64,000 nucleotides of DNA from Streptomyces sp. CB02923 (GTDB taxonomy: Bacteria; Actinomycetota; Actinomycetes; Streptomycetales; Streptomycetaceae). The DNA lies in assembly GCF_001905005.1 (NCBI RefSeq), contig NZ_LWKZ01000023.1, positions 62,001 through 126,000 of the forward strand, written 5' to 3'. Within the stretch, counting starts at the first letter, position 1, and every line of letters begins with the position of its first letter. Below are positions 60,795-64,000 of this stretch, in pieces. Position numbers and translations under genes: made by a program. The notes below the pieces were generated by a model, which worked only from the letters and a program-made list of their open reading frames with translations, was not told the DNA's origin and made no database searches.

Positions 60795-62329
60795 TCACCG
60801 GCCGACCTCGTCCCCGATGCGCCGCGCGGGGGAGTCCCGGTCGGGCTCCGGGAGGCGGTAGGAGCGGCGGCCCGACACCGCCCACCAGACGGTGGCCAGG
60901 GTCAGGACGAGGACCAGGGCCACGGGCGCGTAGTTGAAGGTGGCGAGGGAGACGGGGTGGGTCTGGGGGAGGCAGAACAGTACGGTGACGAAGGCCACCC
61001 AGAGTACGGCGACGCGGGCGACCGGGACGCCCCGGCGGCCGAGGTTCCACGGGCCGGGCCGGAAGGTACGGCGGTGGCGCAGCCGCAGGTAGATGGGGAT
61101 CGCGTAGGCCGGGGTGATGCCGATGACGTTGATGGAGGTCACGGCTGTGTACGCCGCGGGGGAGTAGAGGGAGGGGAGGGCGAGGACGCCGGCCACGGCC
61201 ACGGAGAGCAGGACGGCGCGGGTCGGGGTGCCCGTGCGCGGGGAGACGTGCCGCCACCGGGCGGAGCCGGGCAGCGCGCCGTCGCGGGAGAACGCGAACA
61301 CCATGCGTGAGGTGGCCGCCACCTCCGCGTTGCCGCAGAACAGCTGCGCGACGATCACCACCAGCAGCAGCGCCTTCGCCCCGCTGACGCCGAGCGCGTC
61401 GAGGAAGATCTGCGCGGGCGGCACCCCGGTCGGGGTGTTCTGCACGCCGGCGTAGTCCTGGATGGCGAAGGTGAGTCCGGCCAGCAGGAAGAAGCCGGCG
61501 ACCCAGGACCAGCGGATGGCCCGTACGATCCCGCGGGCCGCGTTGACCTGCGCTCCGGTGGTCTCCTCGCTGAGGTGCGCCGACGCGTCGTAGCCGCTGA
61601 AGGTGTACTGGGCGAGCAGCAGGCCGATCAGTGCCACGTACAGCGTGCTGTCCCAGCCGGTGCCGTCGACGAAGGTGGTGAAGACGAAGGAGACGGACCG
61701 GTGGTGGGCGGGCACCAGCCACAGCACTCCGACGATCAGGGCGACCCCGGCCAGGTGCCACCACACGGACACGGAGCTGAGGATGCCGACCAGGCGTACG
61801 CCGAAGAGGTTCAGCGTCGCGTGCAGGGCGAGGACGCAGACGTAGATGACCATGAGGGAGCCGGGGGTGGGCTCGAAGCCCCATTGCAGGCCGGCGAACG
61901 CGCCCGCGAAGAGGGCGCACCCGTAGTCGATACCGGCAATCGCGCCCAGCAGGCCGAGGAGGTTCAGCCAGCCGGTGTACCAGCCCCAGCGTCTGCCGCC
62001 GAGCCGGTCGGCCATGAAGTACAGGGCGCCGGAGGCGGGTAGGCGCTGGTGACCTCGGCCAGTCCGGCGCCGACGAACATGACCATGATGCCGACGATGA
62101 TCCAGCCCCACATCATCACCGCGGGCCCGCCCGTGACCAGCCCGAATCCGTACAGCGTCAGGCAGCCGGACAGGACGGAGATCACGGAGAAGGAGATGGC
62201 GAAGTTCGCGAAGGGGCCCATCCGCCGTTTCAGTACCGGGGCGTAGCCCAGCTTGCGCAGGAAGTCCTGGTCGGCCGGGGAGCCGGCCGGGGTCCGGCCG
62301 GCGCGGTCGGATCGCCTTGCGCGCGTCAC
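60795..62329 (-). pseudogene. Amino-acid permease (APC family), single frameshift
   Basis: Reading from GTG 62329 gives a normal APC N-terminus (FLRKLGYAPVLKRRMGPFAN and FAISFSVISVLSGCLTLYGF) up to AEVTSAYP. The rest of the protein, ASGALYFMADRLGGRRWGW onward with about ten more helices, continues in another frame to 60795. Only two bases (62034-62035) lie between codons where three are expected, so one base is missing. The full protein would be about 510 aa. It is either a recent inactivation or a sequencing error in a G-rich run; no other damage is visible. Confidence 0.85.
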
Positions 62330-62527
62330 GGATGCAGCCTCCAGCTACGGGGTGGGTGAGCCGTCAGCGCAAGGAAAGGACTGGAGTGGGGGGGTGTCGA
62401 GCACAACTCGGCCAGATGCCGGGTGGTTTGAGGTCGGAAAGGGCGAGGTGGGAGTGGCCGGGGGAGCGGTGAGGGAGCGGTGGCGGTCCCGAAGGCCGCG
62501 GCGCGCGGGCATCGTCCGCGGGTCGCG

Positions 62528-62586
62528 GGGCTGCCCGTACGGCGTGGGGCTGCCCGTACGGCGCGAGGATGCGCCCGTACGGCGCG
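62528..62586. repeat. Direct repeats of GCCCGTACGGCG
   Basis: Three copies about 20 bases apart lie just downstream of the DUF5685 gene. Each contains the palindrome CCGTACGG. They may form alternative hairpins or act as a terminator; the function is not known. Confidence 0.5.
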
Positions 62587-62601
62587 GCCCTCGGGAGGGG
62601 G

Positions 62602-63990
62602 TCAGCAGTCGCAGCAGCACCCGTCGCAGCAGCAGGAGTCCGGGCAGCAGTCGCAACAGTCACAGTCGCGGCAGCAGCCCTCGCGCTTCTTGCGCGACCA
62701 CGGACCCTCGTACTCCTTGGCGCAGCAGAGCCGGCACGTGCAGCAGAGCCCGATGGCGACCGCGCAGCCGGCCAGGAAGCCGCGGGGTTTCTTCGGCGGC
62801 TGGGGGGAGAGGCCGGGCATCATCCCGCCGTTCCCGGGCCCGCCGCCCGAGCCGCCCCAGTCCCCGGAGCCGCCCGATCCGCCGGAGCCCCCAGATCCCC
62901 CAGATCCCCCATGGCCCCCGGGCCCGCCCGCACCGCCGTGGCCGCCGGGCGGTACGGGCCCGCCCGCGTAGGGGTTCTGCTGACCGTTCAGGTGCTGCGG
63001 GCCGTTGCCGTACGGACCGCTCGCCGGGGCCTGGCCGTACTGAGGGGCCGGGGGGTACGGCTGCGGCTGTCCGTACGGGTCACCGGCCTGGCCGCCGTAC
63101 GGCCCGGCCGTCCCGTGTCCCAGGTGTGTACACGTACCCGTACCGAAGGCACGGTCGACCGACCGCCGCAGCTCGTGCACGAGCAGGGCGTGCACCAGCG
63201 CGGAGTCGGTGAACTCCACGTCGCGCAGCGCGAGGCGGATGCCGTGCAGCGCGTCGTCGCACAGCCGGCGGGCCTGCGCCAGGGTGGCTCCGGTGGCGGT
63301 CAGCGGGTTCCAGGCGCCCTCGGCGGCGTCCGCTGCACGGTCCTCCACGGCGTCGAGGAGGTGGGCCAGCCGCCCGAAGAGCCGGCCGGCCTCGGCCAGC
63401 GGCGCCGCGTTGCCGGGGCGGCCGGCGAGGACCGCGGTGTGCGCGAAGGCGGCGCCGGTCGCCGTCTCGGTGGGCTCGGTGATGGCGGTCAGCGGCGTGC
63501 CGGTGACCGCCAGTTCCTCGATGCCCACCTGCCGGTCGACCGCGTCGACGAGTACGGACGTGTCGAAGCCGAGCGCGGCGCCGGTACGCGCCCCGGCCCG
63601 GTCCCAGCCCGCGGCCACCTTGCGCGCGGCGGCTGCCACGGGGCGGCGGCGCAGCAGCCCGTTCCGGTCGGCGACATGGTCGCGTATCTTCGCCGAGGCG
63701 AGCACCAGTGAGACCGAAGCGGCCAGCCGCGCGCCGTCGCCGTTCGCCACCGAAGCGGTCCGCATGCCGCGCAGCGGGCAGGGCCCGGCGGTACGGCGCC
63801 CCTGTGCCGCCCGACCGGACTGGGCATCCGTCAGGACGGACACGATCAAGCCATCGTAATTGGTCACCACCCGGGCGAACTGCCCGTGGTCACCGCGCAG
63901 AGCGAGGCACAGCCCGCACAGATGGGCCATCCACTCCGCCTTGAGCCCCTGGGACAGGCGGTGGGTGCAGGGCCTGACGATTCCGAACAC
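62602..63990 (-). CDS. DUF5685 family protein with Cys-rich tail
   Basis: 462 aa. The N-terminal domain (about 1-290) starts MFGIVRPCTHRLSQGLKAEW and includes HLCGLCLALRGDHGQFAR, as in DUF5685 proteins. A Pro/Gly/Gln/Tyr-rich disordered stretch follows (about 300-405), partly a GGSGGSGGS repeat. The last 54 residues hold 20 cysteines (for example CCRDCDCCDCCPDSCCCDGC), a metal-binding or disulfide-rich tail. No membrane helix is clear apart from a short hydrophobic stretch before the Cys tail. The start GTG 63990 lies ten bases from the window edge, so a more upstream start cannot be excluded. Confidence 0.85.
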   Translation of the reverse strand: MFGIVRPCTHRLSQGLKAEWMAHLCGLCLALRGDHGQFARVVTNYDGLIVSVLTDAQSGRAAQGRRTAGPCPLRGMRTASVANGDGARLAASVSLVLASAKIRDHVADRNGLLRRRPVAAAARKVAAGWDRAGARTGAALGFDTSVLVDAVDRQVGIEELAVTGTPLTAITEPTETATGAAFAHTAVLAGRPGNAAPLAEAGRLFGRLAHLLDAVEDRAADAAEGAWNPLTATGATLAQARRLCDDALHGIRLALRDVEFTDSALVHALLVHELRRSVDRAFGTGTCTHLGHGTAGPYGGQAGDPYGQPQPYPPAPQYGQAPASGPYGNGPQHLNGQQNPYAGGPVPPGGHGGAGGPGGHGGSGGSGGSGGSGGSGDWGGSGGGPGNGGMMPGLSPQPPKKPRGFLAGCAVAIGLCCTCRLCCAKEYEGPWSRKKREGCCRDCDCCDCCPDSCCCDGCCCDC

Positions 63991-64000
63991 GTGAAGAGAA

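Noticed and set aside
1..64000. tRNA, rRNA, insertion sequences, attachment sites and replication origin
   Set aside because: No cloverleaf or CCA-adjacent arm set, no transposase motif, and no DnaA-box cluster was recognised by eye; a covariance-model scan would be needed to be certain for tRNAs.

Overview
The window is very GC-rich DNA with strong G/C third-position bias, GTG/ATG starts behind purine-rich Shine-Dalgarno sites and rare TTA codons. It carries a WhiB regulator, a type I-E style CRISPR array and large NRPS/PKS genes. All of this points to a Streptomyces or close relative, with the window falling in a chromosomal region where primary metabolism meets specialised metabolism. No rRNA, tRNA, transposase or cas gene was found.

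Left part (1-10161), primary metabolism on the minus strand: malate synthase (cut by the window edge), nrdI-nrdE-nrdF ribonucleotide reductase, cobalamin-independent methionine synthase metE, and thiI. Both the nrd operon and metE are preceded by a cobalamin riboswitch, and the two riboswitches are near-copies of each other. The NrdF subunit is unusual. Three of its four carboxylate metal ligands are replaced by Gln120, Ser180 and Lys214, at exactly the class Ib spacing. This is the QSK signature of the metal-free (DOPA radical) class Ie reductases. The locus therefore looks like a cobalamin-starvation backup set: a B12-free methionine synthase and a B12-free, metal-cofactor-free reductase.

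Junction (10162-11670): decayed gene remnants (a cupin fragment and a frameshifted DUF6973-like gene), then a promoter-like zone with an AT-rich palindrome overlapping TTGACA and three 14-bp iterons.

Cluster A (11671-36368, plus strand): a tightly coupled run of 15 genes, nearly all overlapping by 4 bases. It encodes an EPSP-synthase paralogue, class III aminotransferase, FrhB-like Fe-S flavoprotein, BchC-like dehydrogenase, NRPS A-T, PKS KS-AT-KR-ACP, MupA-type luciferase-like monooxygenase, a stand-alone condensation domain with a damaged HHxxxDG motif, two diverged KAS III-like proteins, a carrier protein, an MFS exporter, NRPS A(Val)-T-C, a chorismate-mutase-like protein, a lactate-2-monooxygenase-like flavoenzyme and a secreted CocE/NonD peptidase. 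My inference is an amino-substituted, shikimate-derived carbocyclic unit extended by one ketide and joined to valine. There is no thioesterase and no MbtH protein. TTA codons in four of the genes suggest bldA control. A tandem-GNAT acetyltransferase follows.

Middle (37443-38848): a 13-repeat CRISPR array with progressively degenerate repeats at its left end, then a small membrane-anchored protein.

Cluster B (39219-52787): a P450 with an aberrant I-helix, NRPS C-A-T, an acyl-CoA dehydrogenase, NRPS A-T, a LanB-like protein that lacks the elimination domain (the size of PEARL aminoacyl-tRNA ligases), then convergently an ABC exporter with an N-terminal HMA-like domain and a DUF5132 protein. 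Clusters A and B may serve one product or two; the sequence alone cannot decide.

Right part (53104-64000): ordinary accessory chromosome. It holds an isochorismatase-fold hydrolase lacking the catalytic Cys, a methyltransferase divergent from an XRE-cupin regulator, an ECF41-type sigma factor with a divergent membrane protein, a secreted SMaseD/PLD-like enzyme, a WhiB protein, an SMP-30-type protein, a frameshifted amino-acid permease and a DUF5685 protein with a Cys-rich tail. Short tandem repeats are frequent in linkers and intergenic gaps throughout the window.
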